Source of the DNA: Nemertoderma westbladi
Taxonomy: Eukaryota; Xenacoelomorpha; Nemertodermatida; Nemertodermatidae
Reading direction: 5' to 3'
Length of the DNA stretch: 64,000 nt
Assembly (NCBI GenBank): GCA_032718475.1
Contig: JAUCBJ010006598.1
Location: forward strand, 28,407 to 92,406
In this document: positions 1 through 10,262 of the stretch, one piece after another
Layout: each line of letters opens with the position of its first letter
How positions within the stretch are numbered: position 1 is the first letter of the stretch
Translations under genes and position numbers: made by a program
Notes under the pieces: generated by a model
Told to the model about the DNA's origin: nothing
What the model saw: the letters and a program-made list of their open reading frames with translations, nothing else
The model's database searches: none

Positions 1-46
1 ACATTCACCAATTTCAAAAAAGCACTAAAAAGTTGCTATCAGGAAC

Positions 47-244
47 CGGACAACTCGGTCCCGGACAATTCGGTCCTAGGACAATTCGGTCCTAGGACAA
101 TTCGGTCCCGGACAATTTGGTTCCGGACAATTAGGTTCCATTTATTTAGTGTTTTTGGACCGAATTGTCCGGGACCGAATTGTCCGGGACCGAATTGTCC
201 GGGACCGAATTGTCCGGACCGAATTGTCCGGGACCGAATTGTCC
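47..244. repeat. Hairpin made of inverted tandem repeats
   Basis: About six copies of a 14-15 bp unit GGACAATTCGGTCC occupy 47-139, and about six copies of its reverse complement GGACCGAATTGTCC occupy 156-244, separated by a short AT spacer. The two blocks can fold on each other into a long imperfect stem. No coding capacity; the open frame across it is only a product of the repeat. Confidence 0.85.
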
Positions 245-249
245 TACAT

Positions 250-770
250 CCGTTCTTGCCAAATATCTCTAACCAAAAAGCCAAACCTACCTTCCCACTA
301 TTGCATTTCGTGAACTGTCTCGTCTACAATACAAAATGTCAAAAAAAATCATATTGTTAATAATTATAAATCATTTTGTTGAAAAGCGAATACTATTAGA
401 TATACTATGTAACTATAATAGTTTAGACAACTATAATAACTCACTTTAAATTATGTCGACGCACTGCTATTAAATAATTTGCAAAACTGCATTATAGCCT
501 AATTTAACCCTACCCTGGTCCTTTTAGATCTTCCCAGAGTCTGATTCGACACAGACCTGATTTCTCGACCACTTTTTAATTAATCTCACTGAGATTTGGT
601 AACAATATATCTAGTGTTATATGTTAACACATTCTTAAAAAAATATCGAAGATTATTTTTAGAAGTGCCTCAAATATGAACAATAGTGGTTTGTGCAATG
701 GAAAAATGTAATTGCGGATGATGTGACATATGTACCTGATTTTCAGTCTTACGTGTATATTTGTGGTGGT
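250..770. other. AT-rich non-coding stretch
   Basis: No ORF with recognisable content and no structured repeat seen. Confidence 0.6.
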
Positions 771-771
771 T

Positions 772-1024
772 CAATGGTAATGAAATTGAGTTGATACAAG
801 TAATACAACTACCATTTTTCGTGCGGGCACCAAAGTGGGTGCAGCAGGAAATTTTCAAAATTTGTATTTTTTAATTATTCACTTTGTAATCTATTTTCCC
901 GCAATTTATAGGTTTTCTGTGATTGTGAATTCAATGGTAATGAATTGGAGTTCATCCAAGTAACGCAACAACCACTTTTCGTGGGGGCAACAAAATTGGG
1001 TGCAGCACGAAATTTTCAAAATTA
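772..1024 (+). repeat. Dispersed repeat, two diverged copies in tandem
   Basis: A ~95-bp unit beginning TCAATGGTAATGAA and ending GAAATTTTCAAAATT is present at about 772-862 and again at about 931-1024. Both share the core TTTCGTGNGGGCA and GGGTGCAGCA. A third, more diverged copy lies in opposite orientation at about 22940-23095, so this is an interspersed family. Confidence 0.7.
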
Positions 1025-1088
1025 TGTGTTTCGAAATATTCATTTTATGTAAATTATAATAATAAGGAAATTATTAGAGAAGGGGGGT

Positions 1089-1600
1089 GGGGGGGGGGGG
1101 GGGGGGTCGGACTGGACGCATATCCCATCTCAGATAAATATAATTTGGGGCATAATCATAATAAAATGACATATTATAAGCAAGGTCGATAGTAAAGGGA
1201 AGGACTTGGTGGAAGGAATGAATGCCAATAAAATAATTGCTGATGCTGACTAATATAATTAGTGTTGTTGACTAGTGGCGTGCAAGCACGCGGGATGTAA
1301 ATCTTCCGTCTTTAGAAACTCTTCTATTAATTAATGAATATACTAATATTTCACTTTTTAAATCACTTTGTTCCTTTAGGCCTGACAATAATCCAATTTT
1401 CTAAACCTACATTTCCCTCTCATGATTCTAATTGCACCAATTATTGTAGTACTACAGTTTAAGGCCTACATTATTACTAAAATTCATTCACCTGGAATTA
1501 GTAAGAAATTCACATTCGCCCATACCTTGACTGTGAAGGCTATGTATACAATATTTAATACACACTAATGCAGATAGGGGGGGGGGGGGGGGGGGGGGGG
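1089..1600. repeat. Two long G homopolymers in AT-rich sequence
   Basis: Runs of 18 G (1089-1106) and 24 G (1577-1600). The second ends 40 bp left of the LTR at 1641. Nothing gene-like between them. Confidence 0.9.
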
Positions 1601-1640
1601 ACTGGATGCAATAAAAATTTATCTCTCTCCAGGGGAAATT

Positions 1641-2240
1641 TGTGAGCGGATTCAATTCCGCCTCATTACCCCCATAAAGTTGGGAAGTGGCGCCTTTTTC
1701 AGCAATATTGGAGATACGAGATTGATAATAACCAATCTCGTATCACACCCAATAACGGGGATAACACAAACCCTAAAAGCCACACAAAGGGGGGTTAGAG
1801 GTCAAACCACCTCGAGAGGGCAAATAACCAACAGGGGGGGGGGGGGGGAAGCACTCCCACAGAGGTGAGAGGTGTGAAGTAGGTTATAAGCCAATAGGAG
1901 CGGGGGAAAGCATCCACTGGACAAAGGCCACGGTAATGTAGTAATGATTAGATATATTGTCAATGCATTCAGGTGTCAGTTCAGTTATTCCAGTTACAGT
2001 ATTAGTTTGAGTGCAGACCGGTGACATCTTACACCGTCACCATCATTACATATTATATATCCTACCTACCGGTATACTGCTATTGTCGATTCAATCTATC
2101 AACTGTGCTATTATTCATTTATTCATTTATCAATTACCAGCGAATATCAAAGCGATAACAACAAACTGCCATTTCATTTTCAATACCACATGGTGACGCA
2201 TAGTCTAACAAACCGGTCGGGATCCCTTGATCCCGTCACA
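1641..2240 (+). repeat. Left LTR of the composite BEL/Pao element
   Basis: 600 bp, TG...CA ends with the short inverted terminus TGTGA/TCACA. It contains a 15-G run (1834-1848). It is about 98 percent identical by eye to the LTR at 21467-22058. Immediately inside (from 2241) there is no convincing primer binding site; instead the end of a minus-strand Gag frame abuts the LTR. Confidence 0.88.
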
Positions 2241-4302
2241 GTGTAATTTTTTTTTGTGTTGTTATTTTGCCCCTGTCCGCTCCATGGTGTGGCCCTACCC
2301 CCGACTACATGTGGACTAGCAGTCCCCTGCGTCGTTGCGTATGGCAGCGATTGTCTAAGCTTTGGCAATGCGTTTGCCGTGTTGTGTTCTGGTTTCGGCC
2401 TGTTATATTCGGTCTTTGGCCCTTTCCCCAGACTATCCTCGCTATAGACTGGGTCCGTGATCAACTCGGCTTCGTAGTTGAGGAAGTTCGACATTTCCTC
2501 TAGGCCCGGTTCCGCACCCTTCTTCTCCCGGGTGGAGAAGGCGATTTTTCTCCACTTATTGCGCAGCCAGATCGGCAGTGCCTGCGCTATCGTGGTGATG
2601 TTATTAGATGCGTTGAGTTCGTATGGCGCGTCTAGCGTCTTCAGCACGATTAGCGCCTTCTCGACTTTGTTCGCAAACATCTTTATGCTAACGGGGTTAT
2701 CCTGTAGGCCACCCGATGTTATACCCCTCAGGGTCTGCCGGATGATCTTGGCCGGGTGCCCGTATTCCCTGTCTAGCGCCCGCCATGCTGTCGTGAAGCC
2801 ACCCTCGATGCCCTGATACTGCCTCACGATGTCGTACGCTGGGCCTCCTGTATATACCTGTAGATATTTTAGGCACTCCGCCTGCGTCAGGTTCTTGGTT
2901 AATATCTCGTTGCTGTACATGCGCCGAAATTGCAGGTATTCTTCCGGCCTACTTCCGTCGAATTTAAATGGCTCTACGGGTGGTAGCTCGATTCTGGTCT
3001 TAAGCGCATCGATTTGTGTGGCCATTCCCATCGCCTGTGCTTCCAATGGGTTCGAAGGATGCTGTACAGATTCTCCCATTGCCTTCTGTTGCGTCGGATA
3101 TACCATTGGGGGTAACGGCCCCCTCCATATTTCCGTGTCGCAAGATCTGTTCTCATCCAGGGGGTTCGATGTTCTTATTTCTGTTTGAGTATATTGTTGA
3201 TATTGTAATGGGGGAATGTCACCCTGTCCCACCCCCCCCCCCCCCCCACCGGTGGTATGTTTGGTACTGGGGTTGATGTTAATATATTGGGGCCCATACA
3301 CCTATCCGCAATAACTCTCCCCTCCCCTGGATATATGTTACGTCCCTGCATGCTATAGTCATACTGCTGTGCTGGTACCGGTATAGGCCTATCCACTTCT
3401 GGCCTACCTACCGGTATGTACTCCGCGACCTCCGGGTCTAATCCCGTCGTCCGCGCTACATTATCGCCCTATCGCCTACACTATCTTTCCCAGCATGGCC
3501 TATAGTATGTGCAGTAAGGCCTACAGTATGTCCTGCAGTCTGTATGTGTCCCTCCGGACCGAAGTTTAACCTTCTCGAATAATCCAAGAAGTCCTCCCCG
3601 CGACTACCGTACCCTCGATCGGCAGCTATATCCCGTCGGGAAGTTTCTCTTCGATCCCCTCTCCTATTCTCGTCCTCGTACCGGTACGCCCTGTACCCCT
3701 CTCTCGGCGTATAGTACTCCTCGCCAGGTTGCGTCTCTCTGGGGCGACGGCAATCTCCCGGAGTTCGACCCCACTGACTCTCCAACTCCATCTCTACTAC
3801 CGACGGCTCGCTATCCGTCCTCGCTCTCTGGTCGCTCCTAGCAACACTTCTTCTACTCTCTTCTCTTCTTCTCTCTTCAGTGTAGCGTCTCCGCTCGTGA
3901 GATCTCTCGTCGACCTCCCGGTTAAACTCCACTGTTCTTCTTCCCTCTTCTGACTGGGCTCGATGTCTCGTCGCTCGCCCACTCGCCACGCCAACCTCTC
4001 TCTCTCTAGCCGGTCGCACGCTGCTGGGGATATTCATAATCCCCCTACTATTCTCCATCGCCGGGTGCTGCGGTTCACCTAATTTGCCCCGCGCATTATC
4101 CGCCGATGCCTCTGGGACACTCTCTGCCCCCCCCCCCCTCTCGCCACTGATCTCTCGTCGTGGGGCGCCTGTAGCCCCCCCCCCCCCCCCGCTCGCCACC
4201 TATTACTTGACTATCTCTTACTTCGCCTCCACGCCTCTCCCTAACCGACGCACTATCTCTACTGCGGCTGGGTCTATTCACCCCCGCCTCTCCCTCTATC
4301 AC
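2241..4302 (-). pseudogene. BEL/Pao Gag, frameshifted and 3'-truncated
   Basis: Minus-strand Gag directly downstream of the inner LTR (4323-4884). The N-terminal part (4302-3456) is arginine- and glutamate-rich and begins in frames disturbed by a 16-C run at 4175-4190 that reads as poly-glycine. The C-terminal part (3301-2241) holds a segment around FKFDGSRPEEYLQFRRMY and LTQAECLKYLQVYTGGPA that resembles the DUF1759 Gag core found in Pao elements (family knowledge). A frameshift separates the two parts between 3456 and 3301, near another C run at 3232-3247. The reading frame then runs straight into the LTR at 2240, so zinc knuckle and protease are absent. It would normally supply the particle shell protein. 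Recognition of the core is by eye. Confidence 0.7.
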
Positions 4303-4322
4303 TGCGTGGCCTGGCAGGCTCC

Positions 4323-4884
4323 TGTGACGGGATCTGGGGATCCCGATTTATCCGGTGTATTCGCTTACACGTCCCCGCCGCTAGTGAAAGAGTTTGTTAT
4401 GGTTGTCGTTCCGATTGTTAATATAGATATAAAGTATAGTATAAATGAGATAATATTGACAGGTAGCACAGTTGATGTTTAGTTGACTGAATATACTATT
4501 AGTGATGGTAGCGGCAATGACGGTAACGAAAGTCACCGCTCTGCCCTCTAGCTGTACTGGGATAACTGAATGAAATGACACAGTTACCGGTAATATGTAT
4601 TGCACCGTTGGCCGTATTGTGTCACTCAGTCGATGCTTGCCCCCCATTGGCTGATAACTTAATTGTCGCCCTCTCATCTCCCTGGGAGTGTTTCCCCCCG
4701 CTGCTGTCATTCCCTCTCCCTCAGAGGTGTAACCCCTGAACCCCATTGGGTGTATGTTCTCTGGGGTTTCTCCTTCCCATTTTATTGGGGTGATACGAGG
4801 TTGATATTGGCAATCAACCTCGTGTTCCCAATATTGCTTAAAGCTAACTCTTGTGGGGTGGCTAGCGGAATTGATTCGCTAACA
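4323..4884 (-). repeat. Inner BEL/Pao LTR, diverged subfamily, minus orientation
   Basis: 562 bp; on the minus strand it begins TGTTAGCGAATC and ends GATCCCGTCACA, matching both termini of the outer LTRs but much diverged between. On its upstream side lies a polypurine tract (GGGGGGAG at 4885-4892) and 3' untranslated sequence; on its downstream side lies gag (4302-2241). It thus acts as 3' LTR to the pol block at 4885-11502 and as 5' LTR to the gag block. A partial, internally deleted copy is at 12426-12635. Confidence 0.82.
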
Positions 4885-5580
4885 CTCCCCCCATGCTATC
4901 TTCCCGGTGAGAAGATAGCATCCTACCTCTAGTGCGCTACAATTCCGCTGGATCCCGATCTAGTATCGGGTGTGGGGTGGAACTATTTTCCCGGAGCCGG
5001 CTTTCCAGGCCACTCCCTATGGGTATGATATTACTACCCCGTATTGGTACAACTCTACCTATCTTGCACCAAGACATCTGGCGTCCCGTGTTGGGCCGAT
5101 CGTGCGCTTCTCTCACACAATTTTTGTTTCCCCAACACTTTCACCACTAACTCCCCTCCACTTTCATCCTATCTCTTCCACACTCCCGGACCTCCTTGTC
5201 CCTCACTCTGCCTCTTACTTCTCCCAACCCCCCACACTTGAATTGCACCCACACTCTCTCCGCGCTATCTCCACACCACCTCTCGCTATCTCTCATCCTG
5301 TCAAAAATCTCCTCTCCATTCTTCCCCCGATTCCCATTCTCGCTTTCGTCCCTTATACACTTATCGGGCCCCACACATGTGCGCTCATGTTGGTGGGAGC
5401 TGTCCAAGTCCCATCCTGTCGCCCTAGTCAATTAATTCCCAGTCCCAGTGGCCAATTGGAAAAGGTTATGCTTGACTACGGTACGTACTTTATAATATAT
5501 ATATGTGAGTTACTTATATAATTATTATAAGGCTATTATTATCATATATTATATTATATGATCGTCCATATGATGCACCT
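4885..5580 (-). other. BEL/Pao 3' untranslated region with polypurine tract and hairpin
   Basis: Minus-strand sequence between the ORF X remnant and the inner LTR. It ends with a perfect 11-bp hairpin ATGCTATCTTC/GAAGATAGCAT (4893-4921) followed by the polypurine tract. The same hairpin and tract sit before the right outer LTR (21429-21466), and the rest aligns loosely with the reverse complement of 20865-21466. Open frames on either strand here look fortuitous. Confidence 0.7.
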
Positions 5581-5584
5581 CACT

Positions 5585-5800
5585 CTCTCGGCCTTTCTCC
5601 CCTGGCGACCTCTTCCAGTCGCCTCTCGCCAAATCTATCCACTTCCAACTTCTCCCACGTGATATATGTATCCACCTCCCAGTCTGCTAGACGCCGGCTG
5701 TTGTATTACACCGACTCGCCCTACAGCCCCAGGTGGTCTACCAGACCTTCGAAGGCCACCTTGAGGGCTCTTCTGTAGTTCGGAGGTGATCCTAATATCC
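5585..5800 (-). pseudogene. Remnant of the BEL extra ORF (ORF X)
   Basis: A 215-bp minus-strand piece contains NYRRALKVAFEGLVDHLGL, closely matching the plus-strand ORF X (nt 19110-19165), and then decays through stops while nucleotide similarity continues. The exonuclease-like N-terminus and the zinc knuckles are deleted here, so the pol-bearing subfamily once had this ORF in the same place, 3' of integrase and VNTR. Confidence 0.75.
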
Positions 5801-5939
5801 TTAATTTTGTTTTAATTTTATTTTGTTTTATCCCTATTTGCCCCTGTTCTGTGCTACTACTTACGGTCTCTACTCTCTTACTGCTAACTCTACTAACCCT
5901 TCTAGCTCTATTTTCTACTAACACTTACTATATACTATA

Positions 5940-6480
5940 TTTTATATCCCCCTACCACTAATTCTTGCTACTAACGGTACTCTACGTACCCTCTTACTAA
6001 CTAGTTCTACAACTAACTACTACTCTTACTAGCCGGTACTACGTACCCTCTTACTAACTTCCAACTCTTCTCTTACTAACCGGTACTACGTACCCTCTTA
6101 CTAACTCCTCTAACTCCACTCTTACTAACCGGTACTACGTACCCTCTTACTAACTTCTCTAACTCCACTCTTACTAACCGGTACTACGTACCCTCTTACT
6201 AACTTCTCTAACTCCACTCTCACTAACCGGTACTACGTACCCTCTTACTAACTTCTCTAACTCCACTCTTACTAACCAGTACTACGTACCGTCTTACTAA
6301 CTTCTCTAACTCCACTCTTACTAACCGGTACTACGTACCTTCTTACTAACTAACTAACCTCTCTAACTAGCGGTACTATGTACCCTCTTACTAACTAACT
6401 CTTACTAACTAACTAGCGGTACTACGTACCCTCTTACTGCTGACCCTTGCTAACTAACTATTTACACTTACTACGTACCT
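5940..6480 (-). repeat. VNTR 3' of BEL integrase (49-bp unit)
   Basis: Around nine copies of a 49-bp unit containing ACCGGTACTACGTACCCTC and TAACTTCTCTAACTCC, degenerating at both ends. The reverse-complement counterpart is at 17100-17640, again just 3' of an integrase, so the VNTR is a normal part of this element family. Confidence 0.85.
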
Positions 6481-6617
6481 ACTACGTACTATTACTTTCT
6501 CTTTATTTTTTTTTATATTTTTATTTTGTTTGTGGGAAGGGCGTCTTGCCCTCAATCCCACCCCCCTCAGTCCAAGACTTGGACGATTAAACTCTACTAA
6601 ACCCCACTCTAACTCAA

Positions 6618-7577
6618 CTAAGGTGCTCCCTCCAACAGGCAACACTTCCCTACAGCCCTCCTGTAGGTCTTCCTTTCTTTCGCACCTATCTTGCCACCTA
6701 TCCGCACTTCTACCGACTGGACTCTTCCGTCCTCGTCGGAGTAAGTGCCCACAACTCTCGCCAACCGCCACTGGTTGTTGATGATGGTATCGTCGGTGAC
6801 GATCACCAGATCACCCTCCTTTAACTCTCTGTTTGTGTTCCTCCACTTGCTTCTCCTGTGAAGCGTGGGTAGATATTCCTCAACCCACCTCCTCCAATAC
6901 TCTGCGCTTATCGCCTTAGCGACTTTCCAACTCTGGCGGGAGTGTATGTCATCTGGGTTTACACCCCGCATATCGATGGTCGCTGGCCTTTCCATTAGAA
7001 AATGGCTGGGCGTCAGCACATCTAATGACTCAGGGTCATCATTTTCTGGATATAGCGGTCTGCTATTAATGATACCCTCACACTTCGCTAGTACCATTCT
7101 TAGTACGTCCTCCGTAACCATGTGGGTGTTCATCAACTTCGTCATCAGATGCTTCGAACTACCCACGAGTCTCTCGACGCATCCTAGGGTATGCGGAGCA
7201 TACGGCGTCCTCCTCTCCCACTTCACTTGTCGTCTTCTCATGGCTGCCCTGACTTCCTCCCCTTCCAGGATATCCAAGGCCTCTGCCATCTCGTTCTCCG
7301 CCCCCACAAAGTTGGTCCCGTTGTCGGAGTATATTACTGCGATCGTCCCACCTTTGCGGTCTCTAAACCTTTCTAGGGCATTAATGAATGCCGATGCGGT
7401 TGCATCTTGGGCGAGTTCTATCCCTACCGCCCGCGTGTTGTTACATACGAAGATGATACCGTAGCGTTTCTCCGTGTGCCGCATCACCTTAATCTTTATC
7501 GGCCCGAACATATCCACACCGCAATGCGTAAATGGCGGGTCGTGCTGTCTCACCCTACTGGCCGGTAGTGGCGCCAT
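6618..7577 (-). pseudogene. BEL/Pao integrase catalytic core and C-terminus
   Basis: Open minus-strand frame of 319 aa. Catalytic residues of an rve-type integrase are visible: D in HCGVDMFGPIKI, D in VIYSDNGTNFVGAENE, and E in GCVERLVGSSK, with 49 residues between the second D and the E, as usual for BEL elements. The C-terminal half (REL..GDLVIVTDD...WRLARVVGTYSDEDGRVQSVEVR) is the DUF5641-like tail seen after BEL integrases. The integrase would insert element cDNA into host DNA. The domain is open, but an in-frame stop upstream (7611-7613) separates it from the zinc-binding domain, so the polyprotein is broken. A second copy lies at 16142-16984 on the plus strand. Confidence 0.88.
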
Positions 7578-7610
7578 CTCCTGTATAGCTCGCTCCTTCT
7601 TAGCTCGTCC

Positions 7611-9017
7611 TCAGGTCTGGCACTGCCCCACTACCGCCTTTACCTTCTTTCTCAGTTGCTTGACCCAAAAGGTCCTTCGTATCTCCGTGAGGGTCCGGTT
7701 AGTGCCCCCATGCAATATCGACTTGTGGGAGTCCCAGATAATCTGGTGGACTATTGGCGATCCAGTCGGGATGATGAGGGGCTTTGGCGGTATTACAATG
7801 CTGTTGTTGTTCAATACCCTAGAGTTCATTACTAGGATCCCGTCATCATTAAGTTGCGGTGACAGCGCGATCAGCTCGCTGTCCCGTCGGAGATGCTGTT
7901 GTTTACCGACGCGTCCCACCTCGTCGCCGTAGTTCTTCCTCTGCTCGTAGCGGATGACTGCTTTGGCCGCTCCCTCCAGATCTATGGTTGTTCTAATCTT
8001 TACGTCTTTGCCAACTCCCTTGAGGAAATCCCCGAAGGATCTCCAGTACGCCACTAATTTATTGGTCTTGTACCAACTAGAGCTATAGCTGAGGAGTTTA
8101 TCCGTCGGGTTATCGCACAGTTCTCCCTGTTTTGGTTGCACGTCCCCTATCTCCCTCACCATCTGGCTATAGATCTCTTCTCCCTCTGAATCTCCCTCTT
8201 CCTCCTCTAACGCTACTTCTCCTGAGCCCGGGTCCACCTTTCTCATCAGCGGCCAGGCCCCCTTATCGCTCAGAAACTGTGGCCCGTGTTGCCACAATAC
8301 TTCCTTTTTAAAGAAAGTGTGGCGTGCCACGCCCCTCGATAACAAGTCCGCTGGGTTCTCGTCCGTTGGGCAGTAGTGCCACCTTTCTAATTCTGTGGTC
8401 GCCCTTATTTCGTCCACCCTATTTGCGACGAATATAGGGTATCTCGTCCTCTCGTTATGTAGCCAGCCAAGCACTACCATGGAATCCGTCCAGTAGTGTG
8501 GCTCCACTATGTTGGGAATAACGTCCATTAAGTAGGCTGTGGCCCTAACTCCTAACCTCGCAGCTGTCAATTCGAGTTTCGGAACCGATGCTGAATCTGG
8601 TGGTGTCGACTTCGCCTTGCTAAAGGCGAGTCTGGGCTTGTGAGCCCCCTCTCGTTGTACTAAATAGAGTGCCGCTCCGTATGCCTCTAATGACGCATCG
8701 GAGAACATGTGCAGATCCAGATTCGTCATGTCCCCATCTGGGAAATACACTCGTGGCATGCTGTATGTTCCCATCTGCTCCAAACTCTCTGTCCATTTAC
8801 ACCACTGCTTTCTGATCTCTTCTGGTACTCTGCGTCCCACTCGTCCTTCAGTTTGTATACTCTCTTGAGTATCTGTTTCCCCGTGACTAACAATGGGGAT
8901 GCTAGGCCTAGGGGATCGTATATCCTCGCTATGTACGACACATAACCCCTCTTCGTGTGGATGTCTGCGCCCTCCTGGCTTAATTGGTACTTCAGCTTGT
9001 CCGCCTCTCTGTTCCAC
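7611..9017 (-). pseudogene. BEL/Pao RNase H domain and integrase zinc-binding domain
   Basis: Minus-strand frame of 468 codons whose genuine part begins near 8830. Pao-type RNase H signatures: HMFSDASLEAYGAALYL, KLELTAARLGVRA, WTDSMVVLGWLHNERTRYP, VANRVDEIR and ENPADLLSRGV. Near its end, HGGTNRTLTEIRRTFWVKQLRK...VVGQCQ matches the H2C2 zinc domain that precedes integrase, but a stop codon falls where the final cysteine is expected. The N-terminal overlap with the RT frame (8726-9017) is out of frame, which places a frameshift near 8825. Role in a working element: removal of the RNA template, and DNA-end binding. Confidence 0.87.
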
Positions 9018-10262
9018 ACGATCCCCAGTGCCTTCTGTTGGGACTCTATTCGTTTGTTCGCCATGTCCTGTCCCTTGGCTGTCGTGGGATTATCCATGGT
9101 CGATCCTGGTCTCTCATCCTTTATCGCCTTGATAAATTCCTCTGAACTGGACTGGAATTTGGTTAGGTTAAAGCCGGATCCTTTAAGGATGTCGCGAACC
9201 TCGCGCCCTGTGTCCAGTAGTTCCTTAACCGTGTTTCCAGACTCCATCCCGCCGTCTACATAGAAGCCGCGTCGAATCATATCGACGGCCCTAGCGCTGT
9301 ATTTATCTTCCTTTCCCTCTACTGTGTCTCTTACGGCCATAGTCGTCGTGAACGAAGATGACTTGGCTCCCATATTCTGTACTATCATCTTGTACATCGG
9401 TATTGTCGACGGTTCTTCGTCGCCGTCGTACCATAGGAAGCGTTGACTATCGCTATCCTCTTCCGTTACACGGACTTGGTTGAACATGCCTTCTATGTCG
9501 CAGGTGAAGGCGTGTTTCCCATTCCTGAATCTGAGTAGGACCTCGATCCCTGAGTTATAGATATTGGGACCCTCCAGCAGATAAGCGTTTAGGCATTCGC
9601 CATTGGTTTTAGCCGATGCGTCAACTACCATCCGCAGTTTACCTTTCTTCGGGTCTAAAGCCACGTGGAGTGGCAGGTAATAGGTCCTGTCCGTGTTTGG
9701 TTCGTCGACAGGTAGTTCCACGGCCCATCCCTTCTCGACGTACTTTCTGATTGTCTTGTGGATGTACTCATTCTTCTCGGGGCTCCGTTTTAGTGTCTGC
9801 TTCAACTTACGAAGCCTCGTGAGTACCATCCTTCTATTGTCGGGCAGCGGTAGCTTCGGTAGCTTCCATACCATCCCTATGGTATACCACCCCTCGTCGC
9901 ATCTCATCAACTCCTTTACGCTCTGTAGAGCCTGCTTGTCTTCTACCGAGGTTCCGACCCCGGTTTCCTTTAATCCCTCAAAATCCTGCCTGAGCAGTCT
10001 CTTGAGCTGCTCCTCCGCTCTCTCGTCTCCCATTTCTCGCATAGTTCCCGCGAACATGCAACCTGATGTCTCCGACATCCTAAATGGTATTTTACTCTTA
10101 ATTGGGCCGCTCAGCGTCCACCCGAATGGTGTTAAAATCGCCACCGGGTCACACTGCCTGTCTTCGCCGAAGACCGTTTGCATTCTCTCGTGGGCCGTTG
10201 GGCAGTCCACTACTATGATGGATACCTTCCTAACGTCCACCTCTGGGATTGAGAAATCGATA
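8726..10262 (-). pseudogene. BEL/Pao reverse transcriptase, protease-truncated
   Basis: Minus-strand frame with the Pao RT (Peptidase_A17-associated) layout: CDPVAILTPFGWTLSGP at the N-terminus, then VDASAKTNGECLNAYLLEGP, FTCDIEGMFNQVRV (first catalytic Asp), QNMGAKSSSFTT and RRGFYVDGGMES where YVDD is expected. The second Asp of that catalytic pair is Gly here, so the enzyme is probably dead. The frame begins at about 10262 directly after an Asn codon run and C23 tract; the aspartic protease that normally precedes RT is missing. A frameshift near 8825 separates it from RNase H. Confidence 0.88.

Noticed and set aside
4970-5521. 183-aa plus-strand frame rich in Pro, Ser and Leu
   Set aside because: It lies antisense to the BEL 3' untranslated region; the content is pyrimidine-rich low complexity.
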